From assembly GCF_050003625.1 (NCBI RefSeq), contig NC_134397.1, positions 195,259,063-195,323,062 of the forward strand: DNA of 64,000 bases, in the 5' to 3' direction. This document shows, in pieces, positions 21,691 to 35,094 of this stretch (position 1 is the first letter of the stretch; the number at the start of each line of letters is the position of its first letter). Source of the stretch: Haematobia irritans. Its lineage: Eukaryota > Arthropoda > Insecta > Diptera > Muscidae. The translations under genes and the position numbers were made by a program. Below the pieces are notes generated by a model that ran no database searches, was not told the DNA's origin, and was given only the letters and a program-made list of their open reading frames with translations.

Positions 21691-23645
21691 ATAATAACGT
21701 CCCAGTTTCGTTTATACTAGTTGTACTTAAATCATGTGTATTAGTTTATCACTTAAAAATTATTTGTTTTGGGGAATTTTTTGCCCCACACGTGTATGTG
21801 TAAAGCTTTCAGTGAAGCTCTAACAACTCTAGAAGAAGTGGAGACTTTGAGAAAATCAGATTTAGAGGCAGAGAGACAGAGAGAGAGAGAAAAACAAACA
21901 AAAAAACACAGAGATAAGATTAGACTTTCCTACAAACCCCCAATTGGCCTTCGTCTTGTTTGCGCTTTCTTTTTTGTTTTTCTTCATTATCAATCATTGG
22001 GTTGAGGGAATAATCGAAGCACGAGACAATTCAAAAAGAAAGGAATCAATTTTATAAGTCTGGGCACTACATAAACACCAACTGATTATTGTATATAATT
22101 TAGACAAAATTAGCTATACCTTACCTTTATGATGTAACAGAGGTATAAATATTAGGGATGCAAAAGACCAAAGTCGACTTTTTGTCGAAAATTTATTTTA
22201 AAAGAATATAATTTATTTTAAAAGAATGCATACATTGAAACAAATATTGTCGTGAGGTCAAAGATTTTATGTCTTTAAAATACGAATGCAAATTTTGCTT
22301 AGGAATATAAAGTTTTTTTTCCTTGACCAAATGCCGATAAATTTTTCAATGAAGTCGTATTGTCCTTATAATTAAGTGATTTCACTTAAAAATGGTTATC
22401 AGAACATGAAAGAAAAAATGTTTGGGCTAAGGTCTTTAATAATTCAGAAAAATTCTTTAAATTTAATGAAATTGTCTTTAAATTTGTTGTCTTTTTGCAT
22501 ATTGACTACAAGGCAAACAATTTTTCAAATATAGGACATGTTTTTTAACACTTTATTTTAAAGTTTTTTTTTTTTTTATTTGAAGCATAGCATAATTTCT
22601 ACTGTAAGTCGAGTTTTAATTTGGAAAATAAAGTTGTCGTTAACTCGTTTTTAAAGGACTTTGATAGCATATGAAGAAAAAAGCTGAAAAAGCGAAAAAT
22701 TAAAATTTGCTTCCTAGAAGCAAGTACATAAAACCCAAATTTAAAAGAGAATTGTATCTTAAAAGTATCCTAACTTGTATTCTCCGCTTCTTTGGCTAGG
22801 AATCAATACCAAAAATTTTAAAGTAAATACAAAATCTTTGGAACCGGGCATGTTTTTTTTCTTTAAAATTATACGACTTGAACAAAGTTCGAACAATTTT
22901 AAAAATTCGAAAAATCGATTTTTCCAAATTGTAACGAATTCAAAAGGTCGAAAAGTTGACATTTCCTAAATTTGAAAAATCGGACAGCCAAATTGTTGAT
23001 TCTGATTATAATCCTTAATGGATTTTTTCGTCGGAAATTAATTTATTTTAATCATATGAATAAAGTTGGATATGAAACGAGTTGACTGGAAAATACCCTA
23101 AGGACCGAAGTTCCATCTACGAATTGATGCTGAATTGCAACAAAGTTGTGCAAGTTCTGAAGCTGTTGACCCAGAGAAAACGGCTGTGGTAGAGACAGAG
23201 CAGAAAGATTTTGCTGTATTTTTAGTGCGATTATTAGGAAATTACCTACTATGAGTTTTTGCTGAGCCACAAATATCATTGCTATGTATGCAACAGAAAT
23301 TTTTAAGTAAAATCGTTTTATTCGCATTGTTACGTATTTTTCTCCCTTCAATGCAAAGCCAACTTCTCCACTTTTTCGTTGGCAATCGTATTTTGTCAGC
23401 ATAAAAAATCGACTAGCCGATTTTAGCCGACATCAAAAATCGATTATTCGATTTTGGTCAATAGTCGATTAGTAGATTTGAGTCGATTTTCAAAAAATTC
23501 GAAAGTCGGGTAGCCCACTTCAAATTAAGAGACTTGTGAAAATATCTTTTTCGAAGCCGGTTAAGTATAATTTCTTTTTTGTATTTCAATAACGAAAGAA
23601 AAAAACACTTAATTCTTAATCGAAATTGCTTCACTCGGGGAACTT
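21691..23645. other. No supported gene; TCGA-rich dispersed repeat
   Basis: Holds a short GAGAGACAGAGAGAGAGA tract (about 21870-21890). A diverged repeat starts near TAGGGATGCAAAAGACC (22155) and ends in a TCGATT-rich stretch (23400-23520); a relative lies at about 32365-32790. A 116-codon minus frame (23052-23402) has hydrophobic stretches but no family I recognise, and it is not called as a gene. Confidence 0.45.
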
Positions 23646-24410
23646 AAAGGGCGATTTTTTAAGAGCTAATGCATGAAAACTTTATTTGATTATTTGAATA
23701 TATATAATTTTATGAAAATTATTTGATGCAAATGTTGACCGCGACTGTGCTTCAAATAGTCCATTCTTTTAGTCCAATTTTGGCATACTCTTGCAACATA
23801 TTGGCCGGTATCTTACAAATAAATGCTTCAATATTATCTTCCAATGCGTGAATTGAAGTGGGGTTGTCTCTATATACACAGAAAAAATATCACCATAATC
23901 TTTCCAATTAAAATTTTGATTGAATTTTCACAAATATTCAATTAACAATTTAATTGATTCATCAAATTTTTTATTGAAACAAAAATTGATTGTATCAGTT
24001 AGTTTTTTAATTGGAACTATTAATTGTTAATTGACTTTGGTGATTGATACTATCATTTCTGATATGTGGCACCATCTCGTTGAAATCGCATTTCATGCAA
24101 GTCAAGCTCTTTCATTTTGGACGAAAAAGTTGAATATCATCTTACAGTAGTGATCACCATTCACAGTTACGTTACGATTCGCATTGTCTTTAAAGTAGTA
24201 TGGTTCAATGATTCCACCAGCCCATAAACAACGCCCAACTTTGACATTTTTCTGGATGCATTGCAATGCTTCTAGCTGATCTTCAAAATGGCCTTCGTCG
24301 CAGAGCACAACTTTTCTTGCGATAAACTTTCTTAACAGAGCACTCATTTTAATAACAAAGTTCAATAATTTGCAAGCGTTGTTAATTTGTAAGAGGATTC
24401 ATTGTTAAAT
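23646..24410 (-). pseudogene. DD41D-type mariner relic, split by a MITE
   Basis: The left end AAAGGGCGATTTTTTAAGAG resembles the DD41D terminus. The minus strand then decodes to decayed C-terminal pieces (23725-23876) and, after an insert at 23877-24062, the central region with GGIIEPYYFKDNANRNVTVN (24102-24365), matching the intact transposase's GGIIGPYFFKDAVGRNVTVN. The sequence coding for the QDGATCHT-to-WGYVK part is largely missing. Stops and deletions make it non-functional. Confidence 0.8.
23877..24062. mobile_element. Diverged MITE of the AATTAATTG type
   Basis: Contains CACAGAAAAAATATCAC at one end and repeated CAATTAA/TTAATTG motifs as in 4798-5089, but shorter and more diverged. 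It sits inside the transposase relic, where coding sequence is also missing. Confidence 0.5.
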
Positions 24411-24420
24411 TACAGACCAA

Positions 24421-25829
24421 ACTGAAGATGTTTTACATGGAACAAAACACAAAACGTGCATCAGCTTACAACCAGTGTTGCCAAAAAGATAATAGCTATA
24501 AAATCAATCCGACTTTTTTGTTAGAAACTAATTTTCGTCACCCAGAAAAAATCCTAATAGCCGGTCATGGCCAACATTAAAATTTGGTTGGCAGATTCGT
24601 GTCGATTTGAAGATTGGCAAAATCAACTATGTATTTCGTGTCCTTAATTTCTAGGCTTCAGAAGTGCCTAGCGATTTCTTCTATGGGGAATTGATTTGTT
24701 TTTGGATCGCTTAGGGAACATACCAAAATGTGTTCCATTACAAAAGTGCTATTTATGCTTTTTATCACCCACGTGACATTAATGCCAATTTTAAAGTATT
24801 TTTTCTAGATTGGTAATTAATATCTTTAATCTAATATGCATTTTTGTTAATTTTCTACGCTATTATGTATCTGAATATCTCTTATTCATCAACTTTTAAT
24901 TACATTATTTTTAATATATTTCAGTTTTGAATTTTTGATTTCATTATTACTAAATATATGATGTACAAAGACTTCAGTGTTAGACTGTATGTCGTAAAAC
25001 CTATATATATTATAGACGGGCATGATTTTCCAACGTATCTCACATACTGAAACAAAATGTATACTCAACGATGAGAAAATATTATTTAAACTCTGTGTTT
25101 TCTATTATTTCATTTTTTTTTCATTTTCTTGTTGCTATAGGTTTGTTTTATTCGTCATTTGCTCGTAGCCACCACTCTATGGAATCGAATCTTTTGGGGT
25201 GATAGTGTTATTGTCAAGATATACAGTGCACAAGTTCTCGGTCAATGTGACTCTCACCAGACTAACTAGCTACCTCGTTTGTCTGCTTCTGTTGCCCACA
25301 TTGCTAAACGATTAAATTCCATTTTTTACGATTTATTTCACATTGGATTTCTTTTGCTTATGAAAATTTTGCAGACCATTGCGAAAATAAATTTTACCCA
25401 TACACTTGCCAGTTGAGTGAGGACTTTCTAACTCTTGGGGTTGATGGTATTGTATGCACATTTTGAACATGCATTTTTATAATTTGTTTATTTTTTTATC
25501 ATTTCTTTTTTTTATTATCTTATGTAATAAAAATTTGTTTGATTATTAAGCAAAAAATTAAATAAGCAATGTGTCAGCATTTTTGTCTATATTTTATGGA
25601 ATAGTCTTATATATTACACTGATTAGATTTTTTGTGTAAAATAAATATGATATAAATTTACAGAAATAGAAATGATGGAAAATAAATAATAATGACCATT
25701 ACAAGAACAAATTTGTAAAAATTATTATTAATAGAAAATTATTCCATATTAATGAATGCATTCCAAGCACAGTTGTCACAATTGGCAGAATTCTATCAAA
25801 AATTGTCGCTTTTCTACTGTTTACAAATT
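24421..25829. other. No gene seen
   Basis: AT-rich, unique-looking DNA without open frames of note and without recognised repeats, lying between the transposase relic and a satellite block. Confidence 0.55.
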
Positions 25830-26985
25830 TTTCTATAGAAACATACTATTGACAAAATTTTCTATAGAAATAAAATTTTGAGAAAATTTTCTATAGAAAT
25901 AAAATTTTGACAAAATTTTCTATAGAAATAAATTTTTGAGAAAATTTTCTATACAAATAAAATTTTGACAAAATTTTCTATAGAAATAAAATGTTGACAA
26001 AATATTCTATAGAAATAAAATTTTGACAAATTTTTCTATAGAAATAAAATTTTCTATAGAAATAAAAGTTTGACAAAGTTTTCTATAGAAATAAAATTTT
26101 GACAAAATTTTCTATAGAAATAAAATTTTGACAAAATTTTTCATAGAAATAAAATTTTGACAAAATTTTCTATAGAAATAAAATTTTGAAAAAATTTTCT
26201 ATAGCAATAAAATTTTGACAAAATTTTCTATAGCAATAAAATTTTGACACAATTTTCTATAGTAATAAAATTTTGACAAAATTTAATATAGAAATAAAAT
26301 TTTGAGAAAATTGTCAATAGAAATAAAATTTTGACAACATTTTCTATAGAAACGTGCTATTGACAAAATTTTCTATAGATATAAAATTTTGACAAAATTT
26401 TCTATAGATATAAAATTTTGACAAAATTTTCTATAGAAATAAAATTTGACAAAATTTTCATTAAAATTTTGACTAAATTTTCCATAGAAATAAAATTTTG
26501 ACAAAATTTTCTATAGAAATCAAATTTTGACAAAATTTTCTATAGAAATAAAATTTTGACAAAATTTTCTATAGAAATAAAATTTTGATAAAATTTTCTA
26601 TAGAAATAAAATTTTGACAAAATTTTCTATAGAAATAAAATGTTGACAAATTTTTCTATAGAAATAAAATTTTGACAAAATTTTCTATAGAAATAAAATT
26701 TTGACAAAATTTTCTATAGAAATAAAATTTTGACGAAATTTTCTATAGAAATAAAATTTTGACGAAATTTTCTATAGAAATAAAATTTTGATAAAATTCC
26801 CTTTGGAAATAAAATTTTGACAAAATTTTCTTAGAAATAAAATTTTGACAAAATTTTCTTAGAAATAAAATTTTTAATGGAAATAGAAATTTGATAAAAT
26901 TTTCTATAGAAATAAAATTTTGACAAAATTTTCTATAGAAATAAAATTTTGACAAATTTTTCTATAGAAATAAAATTTTTTCATT
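25830..26985. repeat. 29-bp satellite array, block 2
   Basis: Same 29-bp unit as block 1, with high copy-to-copy similarity and few indels. Ends at a conserved TTTCATTCGTTTTGTTTTGT transition into the spacer. Confidence 0.95.
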
Positions 26986-27352
26986 CGTTTTGTTTTGTTA
27001 TTGTTGGTTTTGTTCTTTAATCATTGTTGTTGTTTTTTTATTTCAGCTTAAAACCATGCATTGACTAAACTACAAGTGTAGCTTAAACAACAGAGGAAAA
27101 GAATGTTTGTCAAATTTATTTGGGCAAAGCCCTATAGACTGCAAGATGGTTGGATGGACGCACGTTTCGGAATCACCACATTCCTCATCAGCATCCTCTA
27201 CTTGCAGCAAAACTATCAACCAATTATCAGAATAAATTCAGGCAGTTCATTAAACCCAACAACGAACCACACTTGAACCTTCCGAAAAAAGGTTTCACAT
27301 TGATAGCCGGCTTGTGCCGAAATATGAAATCAAAAAAACAACAACAATGAAA
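26986..27352 (+). repeat. Dispersed spacer repeat, long copy 3
   Basis: Full-length spacer: TTTGTTTTGTTATTGTTGG lead-in, GCATTGACTAAACTACAAG, GATGGTTGGATGGACGCACG, and an end segment with AGCCGGCTTGTGCCGAAAT. The 27150-27350 ORF lies within it and has no domain. Nearly the same as 30011-30325. Confidence 0.85.
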
Positions 27353-30010
27353 TAAAATTATGACAATATTTTCTATAGAAATAAATTTCCAACAACGTTT
27401 TCTATAGAAATAAAATTTTGACAAAATTTTCTATAAAATTTTGACAAAATTTTCTTTAGAAATAAAATTTTGACAAAATTTTCTATAGAAATAAAATTTT
27501 GACAAAATTTTCTATAGAAATAAAATGTTAACAAAATTTTCTATAGAAATAAAATTTTGACAAAATTTTCTATAGAAATAAAATTTTGACAAAATTTTCT
27601 ATAGAAATAAAATTTTGACAAAATTTTCTATAGAAATAAAATTTTGACAAAATTTTCTATAGAAATACAATTTTGAAAAACTTTTCTATAGAAATAAAAT
27701 TTTGAAAAATTTTTCTATAGAAATAAAATTTTGCCAAATTTTCTATAGATATTTGACAAAATTTTCTAAAAAAATGGAATCTTGACAAAATTTTCTATAG
27801 AAATAAAATTTTGACAAAATTTTCTATAGAAATAAAATTTTGACAACATTTTCTATAGAAATAAAATTTTGACAAAATTTTCTATAGAAATAAAACTTTG
27901 ACAAAATTTTCTATAGAAATAAAATTTTGACAAAATTTTCTATAGAAATAAAATTTTGACAACATTTTCTATAGAAATAAAATTTTGACAAAATTTTCTA
28001 TAGAAATAAAATTTTGACAAAAATTTGTATAGAAATAAAATGTTGACAAAATTTTCTATAGAAATAAAATGTTGACAAAATTATCTATAGAAATAAAATT
28101 TTGACAAAATTTTCTATAGAAATAAAATTTTGACAACATGTTTTATAGAAATAAAATTTTGACAAATTTTTCTATAGAAATAAAATTTTGACAAAAATTT
28201 CTATAGAAATAAAATGTTGACAAAATTTTCTATAGAAGTAAAATTTTGACAAAATTTTCTATAGAAATAAAATTTTGACAAAATTTTCTATAGAAATAAA
28301 ATTTTGACAAAATTTCCCATAGAAATAAAATTTTGACAACATGTTTTATAGAAACAAAATTTTGACATCATGTTTTATAGAAACAAAATTTTGACAAAAT
28401 TTTCTATAGAAATAAAAAGTTGACAAAATTTTCTATAGAAATAAAATGTTGACAAAATTTCCTATAGAAATAAAATTTTGACAAAATTTTCTATAGAAAT
28501 AAAATTATGACAAAATTTTCTATAGAAATAAATTTCTAACAAAGTTTCCTATAGAAATAAAATGTTGTCAACATTTTCTATAGAAATAAAATTTTGTCAA
28601 CATTTTCTATAGAAATACAATTTTGACAAAATTTTATATAGAAATAAAATTTTGACCAAATTTTCTATAGAAATAAAATTTTGACAAAATTTTCTATAGA
28701 AATAAAATTTTGACAAAATTTTCTATAGAAATAAAATTTTGACAAAATTTTCTATAGAAATAAAATTTTGACAAAATTTTCTATAGAAATAAAATTTTAA
28801 CAAAATTTTCTATAGAAATAAAATTTTGACAAAATTTTCTATAGAAATAAAATTTTGACAAAATTTTGACAAAATTTTCTATAGAAATAAAATTTTAACA
28901 AAATTTTCTATAGAAATAAAATTTTGACAAAATTTTCTATAGAAATAAAATGTTGACAAAATTTTATATAGACATAAAATTTTGACAAAATTTTCTATAG
29001 AAATACAATTTTGATAAAATTTTCTATAGAAAAAAAAATCTGACAAAATTTTCTATAGAAATAAAATTTTAACAAAATTTTATTTCTATAGAAATAAAAT
29101 TTTGACAAAATTTTCTATAGAAATAAATTTTAAACAAAGTTTCCTATAGACATAAAATTTTGACAAAATTATCTATAGAAATAAAATTTTGACAAAATTT
29201 TCTATAGAAATAAACTTTTGACAAAATTTTCTATACAAATAAATTTTTGACAAAATTTTCTATAGAAATAAAATTTTCTATAGAAAAAAAAATCTGACAA
29301 AATTTTCTATAGAAATAAAATTTTGACAAAATTTTCTATAGAAATAAAATTTTGACAAAATTTTCTATAGAAATAAAAATTTTGACAAAATTTTCTATAG
29401 AAATAAATTTTTGACAAAATTTTCTATAGAAATAAAATTTTGACAAAATTTTCTATAGAAATAAAATTTTGACAAAATTTTCTATAGAAATAAAATTTTG
29501 ACAAAATTTTCTATAGAAATAAAATTTTGACAAAATTTTCTATAGAAATAAAATTTTGACAAAATTTTCTATAGAAATAAATTTCTAACAAAATTTTCTA
29601 TAGAAAAAAAAAATCTGACAAAAATCTATAGAAATAACATTTTGACAAAAAAATTTTATAAAATTTTGACAAAATTTTCTATAGAAATAAAATTTTGACA
29701 AAATTTTCTATAGAAATAAAATTTTGACACAATTTTCTATAGAAATAAAATTTTGACAAAATTTTTCTATAGAAATAAAATTTTGACAAAATTTTCTATA
29801 GAAATAAAATTTTGACAAAATTTTCTATAGAAATAAAATTTTGACAAAATTTTTTATAGTAATAAATTTTTGACAAAATTTTCTATAGAAATAAAATTTT
29901 GACAAAAATTTTTATAGTAATAAATTTTTGATAAAATTTTTTATAGAAATAAAATGTTGACAAAATTTTCTATAGAAATAAAATTTTGACAAAATTTTCT
30001 ATAGAAATAA
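27353..30010. repeat. 29-bp satellite array, block 3
   Basis: About 2.66 kb, roughly 90 units, with the most homogeneous stretches of the window (27480-27660, 28660-28800, 29400-29570). Some units fuse or lose half a repeat. Confidence 0.95.
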
Positions 30011-30325
30011 TTTTTTCTTTTCATTTGTTTTGTTTTGTTATTGTTGGTTTTGTTCTTTAATCATTGTTGGAAAATAATGTTTGTCAAATTTATTTGGGCA
30101 AAGCCCTATAGACTGCAAGATGGTTGGATGGACGCACGTTTCGGAATTACCACATTCCTCATCAGCATCCTCTACTTGCAGCAAAACTATCAACCAATTA
30201 TCAGAATAAAATCAGGCAGTTCATAAACCCAACAACGAACCACACTTGAACCTTCCGAAAAAAGGTTTCACATTGATAGCCGGCTTGTGCCGAAATATGA
30301 AATCAAAAAACAACAACAATGAAAT
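30011..30325 (+). repeat. Dispersed spacer repeat, long copy 4
   Basis: Copy of 26986-27352 lacking about 50 bp (the GCATTGACTAAACTACAAG part), with the same lead-in and the same GAAATCAAAAAACAACAACA end. Confidence 0.85.
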
Positions 30326-31245
30326 AAATTTTTGACAAAATTTTCTATAGAAATAAATTTCTAACAACGTTTTCTATAGAAATAAAATTTTGTCAAAATT
30401 TTCTATAAAATTTTGTAGAAATAAAATTTTGACAAAATTTTCTATAGAAATAAAATTTTGACAAAATGTTATATATTAATGTAATTTTGACAAAATTTCC
30501 TATGTAAATATAATATTGACAAAATTTTCTATAGAAATAAATTTTTAACAAAGTTTTCTATAGAAATAAAATTTTGACAAAATTTTCTATAAAAATAAAA
30601 TTTTGACAAACTTTTCTATAGAAATAAAATTTTGACAAAATTTTCTATATAAATAAATTTATAATAAAGTTTCCGATAGAAATAAAATTTTAACAAAATT
30701 TTCTATAGAAATAAAATTTTTACAAAATTTTCTATAGAAATAAAATTTTGACAAAATTTTCTATAGAAATAAAATTTTGACAAAAATGTTTTATAGAAAT
30801 AAATTTTTTAAAAAATATATTTTTGAGTGTTGTTGACCTATTTTATGTTTATTCTGATTATTAATTTTGTTCGGCTTGAGGTCATAGAAACAATCGATTA
30901 TTGATTTGTTTTAATATTTATTTCTAATATTTCGGTTAGTGCCACTAACCATCTTCTGGGATTTTGTATCTACATAAATTACAAAAATTAAATTACTTTT
31001 AATGTTCACAATTCACAATATTATTTTAGATATAATATATTGAAAATAACTAACGTGAGTTCGTGTGATGCTGTTTTGACAAAATTTTCTATAGAAATAA
31101 AATGTTGACAAAATTTTTTTATAGTAATAAATTTTTGACAAAATTTTTTATAGAAATAAAGTTTTGACAAAATTTTTAATAGAAATAGAATTTTGATAAA
31201 ATTTTCTATAGGAATAGAATTTTGACAAAATTTTCTATAGAAATA
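30326..31245. repeat. 29-bp satellite array, block 4, with interruption
   Basis: Degenerate satellite (30326-30810 and 31076-31245) separated by about 260 bp containing TAATATTTCGGTTAGTGCCA, which resembles CAATATTTCGGTTGACTTCG at about 9640 next to another satellite stretch. Confidence 0.88.
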
Positions 31246-33070
31246 GAAATAGCTAATAGAAGAGGTCAAAATACAGATATGATATTGCAAATACTGAAAT
31301 AAACTTCTAAAATTAGAAAAACGTTTTTTCATTCATAACCACAAAAAACTTTATCATAAACTTCAAAATAAAGATTTTAAATTTGATAATTTTTTTTGTT
31401 TCAAATTTTGGTACATTATTTTTGGCACGAGTGACAACCGTGGATTTGGATCCGAATGCTTATCATTTAGAAGAATCAAAATGCTGGATTATGTCGTCTT
31501 CAGTTCATTAACGAATTGTGAGTCTGCAGTCTGAGAAATGTATACGTCTTAGGGCGTTTTCGTTTCGCAAAAAATATGTTGCCCTGGTGTTACACTACTT
31601 TTTCCTTCATTGTATTTTCGCTCAAATTATAGTGTCATTCCAAAGTTATTGTTAATTCATAATATTGTGAGGGATTCAAGATCCAAAATCTATGACAGTG
31701 TCCTTTATGTTTGGCAATCAATTTCGAGAATGTTGCACCTTTTTTCCCAATCGAAATCGCCATTAGTCAAGCTTTCTTGATAATGTAAACTTTAATGGAC
31801 GGATTGGAATAGAAGATAAATAGAAAAATAAATTTAATGAAGCCTTATGGTCTAAATGAACACAAATTCGTTTCTACACTAAAAGAATTTTTCTACACTA
31901 AAAGAAAGTTTTCATTCAATCTTAAATGATCGTATTATCGATTGAAATAAAGATTTCGTGCATTGTTCTGAATTTGTGTCTTTTTTTATATCTCTTAAAT
32001 ATCTCTTAAAAAATTACCCTTTACTTGGCATGGACCAATATAGAAAATTTAATTTATTGTCTTTTATTTTGAAGATAAGATTACATGGCAATTTCACGTA
32101 CATAAGTCTAAAGCGCATCGGACGAAAGAGTTGGTGGAATTTGGTAATCAGTTTTTCAAGCATATCGGTTGAAAAATAAGTTTTTAGGACGGTCAAAATA
32201 TTAAATCGAGAGATGGGAGCTATATCTAATTATGGCATATACTAACATCGCGCATTGAACTAAAGCCTTAAGGATTCTGAAGAAATCATAGTTCAACCCG
32301 ATGTACGAATTTATATAGGATATCTCTTAATGTTAGAAAGGGGGTCATTTCAACAGACTTACGGACGAGACTAGAGATACAAAAGTGGAAAATCGATTAA
32401 TCGAGATTTTGTCGAAGCCAACGTTTTGAAATCTTGAGAATCGACAAATTAACGTTTGATTGATTTTTTTCTTTTTTAAATCGACTAATCTAGGCGAAAT
32501 CAACTAGATACACTTTTTATTGTGATCAAAATCGAAGTTTATAGAAAAATTCGCAAAGTCGAAAATAAATTGAATGGGAAATGTTGCTCTTTTGTGCCAA
32601 AGGGTGCAATTAAAAGTCCAAATTTCTATAATCGCATATGTTTTAGGTTGTGTTTTTCAAATTTTTATATATGTATCTAAAATTAAAATTTTCGATATAT
32701 GAAAATATAACGAAAAATCGAAAAGATGACTTTTAAATTTTGAATATTTCAACTTTTTGATCCTCATTTAAGTCCCTAGGATACCCTAGCTCAAAATTCC
32801 ATTACCATACCGGATACAGTTCAGGCGAACAAATATGGTCTTAGTTTATAAATTTCACATAATCTTATGACAAAACCTACTTGTAGATGAGCAACCTAAT
32901 TTTTCTGGCCAACTGAGTATTGACTTTAGGGAGATGGATGTAAAAGCTAAAACTGCATAGTAACACTTTTCATCCAAATAGCAAAACGATAATATTCTTA
33001 CAGTAGTAAAAATAAAAAAAAAAAAAAAAAAAAAATATTCTTATATAAATGATGACAATACAAAACTTAC
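31246..33070. other. No gene seen; possible intron of the minus-strand gene
   Basis: No coding exon recognised. It holds a relic-like segment ATCGATTGAAATAAAGATTT (about 31935), found inverted at about 37030, and a TCGATTAATCGAG repeat (32365-32790) related to 22155-23520. A poly(A) tract (about 33011-33033) precedes the exon's donor site. If the exon at 33071 is real, this is the start of its first coding intron. Confidence 0.45.
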
Positions 33071-33321
33071 CTTCTCTTTTCCTTAGGCTTTCCATTAGCT
33101 GTGAGTGCAACAGTTGGAGCTGCTTGAGTTGACGATGTAGCATTTTTACCATCTACAACAATTGATTTACCAGCACCTCCTATAGCCGTTGTTGTTGTAG
33201 CTACCGACGCATGGTGATTATCATTAACGCCAGCGACCGTGGCCGTATTTTTGTTGGTGGCATTACCAACTGTGGTATTGTTGTTGGTATTATTATTAGC
33301 TGATTTCGATATTGCAACCAT
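33071..33321 (-). CDS. First coding exon of an unidentified minus-strand gene
   Basis: The frame begins with ATG (33319-33321, context ATAAAAATGG) and runs 83 codons plus 2 nt to a strong splice donor AGAAG/GTAAGT at 33071/33070. The peptide is rich in Asn, Thr, Ala and Val, with low-complexity runs such as NNNTNNNTT and ATTTT, and ends in a basic NGKPKEKR. That composition is typical of disordered N-termini of fly proteins. I do not recognise the protein. No following exon was found to the left within the window, so the next exon would lie more than 33 kb away, across satellite and transposons. It might also be a chance open frame, but the splice junction and non-AT composition argue for a real exon. 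The minus-strand unique region at 38830-39320 could hold its 5' untranslated exon. Confidence 0.5.
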
Positions 33322-33871
33322 TTTTATCGGTTGTTTGAAAATTCAAGCAAATGCTTTGCATTCAAGAAGTGACGATAAAACTTCAAATGATAATCTTTTA
33401 TGTATATGAGGAAATGTGAGAGGACACTATTGACTTTTATTCTTAGAATGATTACAAAGTGGATTGGTTCTATATGGTTTGAATTTATTGACAAATTATT
33501 CGAGAGGATTTCTTAATTTGTACACAAACTGAGCACTCAATTCTACACAGATTCTATAATCTTTCCAAAAAGGAGAGTATTATTTATTTTTTTTTGCTTT
33601 TCAAATCGTTTGTATTATTGGGATGTTATTTTCATTAGTTTTTTTGTTTTTAGAAATGCACATAAATACACTTTTTCTCTCTTTATTTTATTTTCTATGT
33701 ATCAATCTTGCAATAATCTTCGATTATAACTTTGTTTTTAATTTTATAGTGAATTTTTATTATTTTTCAGATTTTATTAAGAGTAATTTGATGTTTTTTT
33801 TTACACAGAGTTGGGATACTTTTTATCTGCAATGGAAGATCTTCTTTAGTTTTTTCTATCACATATAACAC
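33322..33871. other. No gene seen; upstream of the orphan exon
   Basis: AT-rich. It could hold the 5' untranslated region of the minus-strand exon. The plus-strand frame 33623-33868 is Phe/Leu-rich low-complexity and not a supported gene. Confidence 0.45.
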
Positions 33872-34170
33872 TACACACAAAATTTTTTTTTTCTGATTCA
33901 ATCACGAAATAAATTGATCCAATTAATTTTTATCAATTAAAAAATTAATTGAAGGTCAATTAAAAAGTTAATTGATCCAATTAAAAAATTAATTCCCATT
34001 AATTAATTGATACTATTATTTTTGTGATTGATTTTTGTTTCAATTAAAAAATTTGTTGAATCAATTAAAAATTTGTTGTTGAATCAATTAAAAATTTGTT
34101 GAATGAATATTTTTTAAAACTCAATTAAAATTTTAATTGGAAAAATTTTCGTGAAATTTTTTTGTGTGTA
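33872..34170. mobile_element. Palindromic MITE, CACACAAAAAAATTT family, copy 2
   Basis: A 299-bp relative of 4798-5089 with the same TACACACAAAA start, the same TTTTTTTGTGTGTA end and the same internal GATTCAATCACGAAAT. A small duplicated segment (TGAATCAATTAAAAATTTGT) is present near 34060. Confidence 0.75.
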
Positions 34171-34802
34171 TGTATAGATATGGCAAACATTTTTGGAAAA
34201 AAAAACATTAAATAATGAAATTGGTTTAGGATTTTATTACAAGACGTTGAAATAATTTTGGTTTGGGTTATACAACAACTACTTATTGATTTTTGGGTTT
34301 TGTCTCCAGATTATTCTAAAATTTTATGTTATACTGTAGTTAAAATTTTAAGCCTTTTTATCACTTTTTTTAATAATGAAAAAAAAAAACACGTTTTGTG
34401 CTTGAAAAACTAATGTTCCTTTATATCAAACGAAAACTTTATTTTAAATTCCAAACGAAAAAAATTTCCTTTGTTTCCTGTATGTCGAAAGGCAAGTCAC
34501 TTTATACTTGAATAGGTACTCGAATAGGTAACGACGTGCACAATTTGTGTCAAGAAAAAAGGACATTTTGAAAATTCTGTTTTTTTTATAATTTTTTATT
34601 TTTTTTTATTTATTTATTTAAATTTTGTAATTCGAAGCCTCAGGTGGCCAATTTAACATAAATTACAATAAGACTACAAAAACATTTAAAATTAAAATTA
34701 ATTAAATTAAGATAAAAATAAAAGCTTAAACTAATTATAATATTAAATTAAACAGAATAATCTTCTAAATTAATAGGGACTTATCATGACAATCTATTCG
34801 TT

Positions 34803-34843
<41 letters not shown>

Positions 34844-35094
34844 GAGTTATATATATTATATTATTTTATAAAAAGAGTAATAAATTCGACTTAAAGTTAT
34901 ATAACCTATTTCTGCGAAACAAAACTACTCCTAACACTGGCCGGTATAAAACCGCAATGTTAATCTAAGTGGTTAATGTATGTATACATAAGAATCGAAC
35001 CTAAACAAAAGAGAAACCCGAGAATGTGACTAGTTTTCTTTCGAATGGTTTTTCGTTCGCTACTCAAACAAGTGATAAGACTAGAGCGATCAAA
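34171..35094. other. No gene seen; poly(T) tract
   Basis: AT-rich DNA with an uninterrupted T tract of over 30 bases near 34806-34838. No coding potential noticed. Confidence 0.55.

Noticed and set aside
23052..23402. 116-codon minus-strand ORF with hydrophobic segments
   Set aside because: A chemoreceptor fragment was considered, but no diagnostic motif is visible and it overlaps a TCGA-rich repeat.
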